Assembly: GCA_945639745.1 (NCBI GenBank)
Contig: CALZEK010000059.1
Coordinates: forward strand, 1-7,731
Direction: 5' to 3'
Length of the DNA: 7,731 nucleotides
Origin: an uncultured Bacillaceae bacterium
GTDB taxonomy: Bacteria > Bacillota > Bacilli > Bacillales > Amphibacillaceae
Position 1 is the first letter of the stretch, and every line of letters starts with the position of its first letter. A program made the translations under genes and the position numbers. The notes below the pieces were generated by a model. That model was given only the letters and a program-made list of their open reading frames with translations, was not told the DNA's origin and did no database searches. Of the stretch, positions 5,924 to 7,731 are shown piece after piece.

Positions 5924-7731
5924 GTGGATTATAGACCAACATTACAGATGCAAAGAACAAAATTTCCAATGAGAGGAAATTTACCAAATAAAGAACCAGT
6001 AAGAAGAGAAAAGTGGGAAACAGAAAAATTATACGAACAGAGCTTAACAAGAACTGAAGGAAGACCTTCGTTTATTTTACATGATGGACCTCCTTATGCA
6101 AATGGTGATTTACATATAGGACATGCTTTAAACCAAATATTAAAAGATTTTATTACACGTTATAAATCGATGTCAGGTTTTCATGCTCCATATATTCCAG
6201 GTTGGGATACACATGGCTTACCAATTGAAACAGCTTTAGCTAAAAAGAAAAAAGTTGATCGTAAAAAATTAGAAATTGCTGAATTTAGACAAATGTGTGC
6301 TGATTATGCAATGGACCAAGTGAATCGTCAACGTGAACAAAGAAAAGCTTTAGGAGCAAGAGGAGATTGGGAAAATCCATATATAACTTTAACAAAAGAT
6401 TATGAAGCTGCACAAATTAAAGTTTTTGGAGAAATGGCAAATCAAGGTTATATTTATAAAGGTTTACGTCCAGTGTTTTGGTCTCCATCTTCAGAGTCAG
6501 CTTTAGCTGAAGCAGAAATTGAATACCAAGATAAACGCTCACCATCTATTTATGTCACTTATGAGATTACAGATGGTAAAGGTGTCGTTGAAGAAGGTAC
6601 TAAATTTATTATTTGGACAACAACTCCATGGACAATCCCTGCTAGTTTAGGTGTTAGTTTACATCCTGATTTGAAATATGATGTGTTTGAAGTTAATGGT
6701 GAAAAATATGTAGTAGCTCATGATCTTTTAGATCCTCTTGTAGAAGAGTTTGATTGGGATGAACCAAAAGTTATAGATTCATTCATGGGACGTCAAGCTG
6801 ATAAAATTGTATCAAAACATCCATTTTATGAACGTGACATTTTAACTATGTTAGGAACACACGTCACGACAGAAGCAGGAACAGGATGTGTTCATACGGC
6901 ACCTGGTCATGGTGAAGAAGACTTTTATGTTGCAAAAGAATATGGTGTAGAAGCAATTTGTCCTGTAGATGAGCGTGGATATTTCACAAATGAAGCACCA
7001 GGATTTGAAGGTGTTTTCTACGATGATGGTAATAAATTAGTTTCAGATAAATTAACAGAAAAAGGTGCTTTATTAAAATTAACATTTATTACACACTCGT
7101 ATCCGCATGATTGGAGAACGAAAAAACCAACAATTTTCCGTGCAACATCTCAGTGGTTTGCATCAATTAAAGCTTTTAGAGAAAATATTTTAAATGAAAT
7201 TAGAGAAGTTAACTGGCATCCACATTGGGGAGAGACTAGACTTTATAATATGGTTCGTGATCGTGAAGATTGGACTATATCACGTCAACGTACTTGGGGA
7301 GTACCTATACCTGTCTTTTATGGTGAAGACGATACACCAATAATTAACAAAGAAGTAATTGATCATGTCTCAGAGTTATTCAAAGAACATGGCTCAAATA
7401 TTTGGTTTGAATGGAGCGCAAAAGAATTATTACCTGAAAACTTTACTTCAGAGCACAGTCCAAATGGAGAATTTACAAAAGAAACAGACATTATGGATGT
7501 CTGGTTCGATTCAGGTTCTTCACATGAAGCTGTTTTAATGCATCGTAAAGATCATCGTCGTCCTGCAGATTTATATTTAGAAGGAAGTGATCAGTATCGT
7601 GGTTGGTTTAACTCATCACTTTCAACTGCAGTAGCAATTACAGGTAAAGCTCCATATAAGAGTGTTGTAAGTCATGGTATGGTTTTAGATGGTGATGGTC
7701 GTAAGATGAGTAAATCAATTGGTAATACAAT
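5924..7731 (+). CDS. ileS: Isoleucyl-tRNA synthetase, 5' part (602 codons), cut by window end
   Basis: IleS charges tRNA-Ile with isoleucine in the cytoplasm and edits mischarged valine. The visible part covers the class I Rossmann catalytic core and the inserted CP1 editing domain. The HIGH signature is at residues 64-67 ([15 protein letters not shown]), the editing domain shows the Thr-rich TTTPWTIP (232-239) and [15 protein letters not shown] (319-333, ending in the conserved editing Asp), and KMSKS is at 594-598, just before the window ends. The tRNA-binding anticodon domain and C-terminal zinc-binding end lie outside; the staphylococcal enzyme is about 917 residues. The residue matching S. 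aureus V588, where a Phe change gives low-level mupirocin resistance, is Val (V587) here. The start is GTG. Transcription is controlled by the T-box leader immediately upstream. Confidence 0.98.
   Translation, partial: MDYRPTLQMQRTKFPMRGNLPNKEPVRREKWETEKLYEQSLTRTEGRPSFILHDGPPYANGDLHIGHALNQILKDFITRYKSMSGFHAPYIPGWDTHGLPIETALAKKKKVDRKKLEIAEFRQMCADYAMDQVNRQREQRKALGARGDWENPYITLTKDYEAAQIKVFGEMANQGYIYKGLRPVFWSPSSESALAEAEIEYQDKRSPSIYVTYEITDGKGVVEEGTKFIIWTTTPWTIPASLGVSLHPDLKYDVFEVNGEKYVVAHDLLDPLVEEFDWDEPKVIDSFMGRQADKIVSKHPFYERDILTMLGTHVTTEAGTGCVHTAPGHGEEDFYVAKEYGVEAICPVDERGYFTNEAPGFEGVFYDDGNKLVSDKLTEKGALLKLTFITHSYPHDWRTKKPTIFRATSQWFASIKAFRENILNEIREVNWHPHWGETRLYNMVRDREDWTISRQRTWGVPIPVFYGEDDTPIINKEVIDHVSELFKEHGSNIWFEWSAKELLPENFTSEHSPNGEFTKETDIMDVWFDSGSSHEAVLMHRKDHRRPADLYLEGSDQYRGWFNSSLSTAVAITGKAPYKSVVSHGMVLDGDGRKMSKSIGNT

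Noticed and set aside
5775..6050. 91-codon open frame on the minus strand across the T-box and ileS start
   Set aside because: Covers the antiterminator/terminator and the ileS N-terminus, both strongly supported on the + strand; the hydrophobic look is a reflection of A-rich sense sequence.

Overview
The window is a stretch of chromosomal division and cell-wall (dcw) cluster from an AT-rich, low-GC Gram-positive bacterium (Bacillota, Bacillales). All genes lie on the + strand. The gene order (divIB, ftsA, ftsZ, ylmE, yggT/ylmG, ylmH, divIVA, ileS with a T-box leader) and the proteins look most like the Staphylococcaceae or a close relative. The FtsZ tail ([17 protein letters not shown]) is closer to the Bacillus form than to the Staphylococcus aureus form as I recall it. 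I would therefore not name a genus, and I would not assume Staphylococcus itself.

Layout: (1) positions 1-565, the 3' part of divIB, cut by the window edge; (2) 598-1881 ftsA and 1925-3067 ftsZ, both with strong Shine-Dalgarno sequences, closed by an intrinsic terminator at about 3072-3104; (3) 3137-3808 ylmE, which follows the terminator directly with no ylmD in between; (4) 3809-3962, a short stretch that looks like the degraded core of sepF; (5) 3963-4232 yggT and 4233-5012 ylmH, joined stop-to-start; (6) 5103-5627 divIVA, with a TTG start and a possible promoter of its own; (7) about 5641-5880, an isoleucine T-box riboswitch; (8) 5924 to the window end, the first 602 codons of ileS from a GTG start.

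How the genes work together: FtsZ forms the Z-ring, FtsA ties it to the membrane through a C-terminal amphipathic helix, and DivIB belongs to the later DivIB-FtsL-DivIC septal complex. DivIVA marks curved membrane at the septum. YggT and YlmH are small conserved neighbours linked to division or ribosome function, and YlmE is a PLP-homeostasis protein. IleS is housekeeping and separately controlled by uncharged tRNA-Ile.

I do not see a new multi-gene system. The points worth a second look are the apparent decay of sepF together with the absence of ylmD, and an FtsZ with a lysine where the GTP-binding signature normally has methionine (K105).
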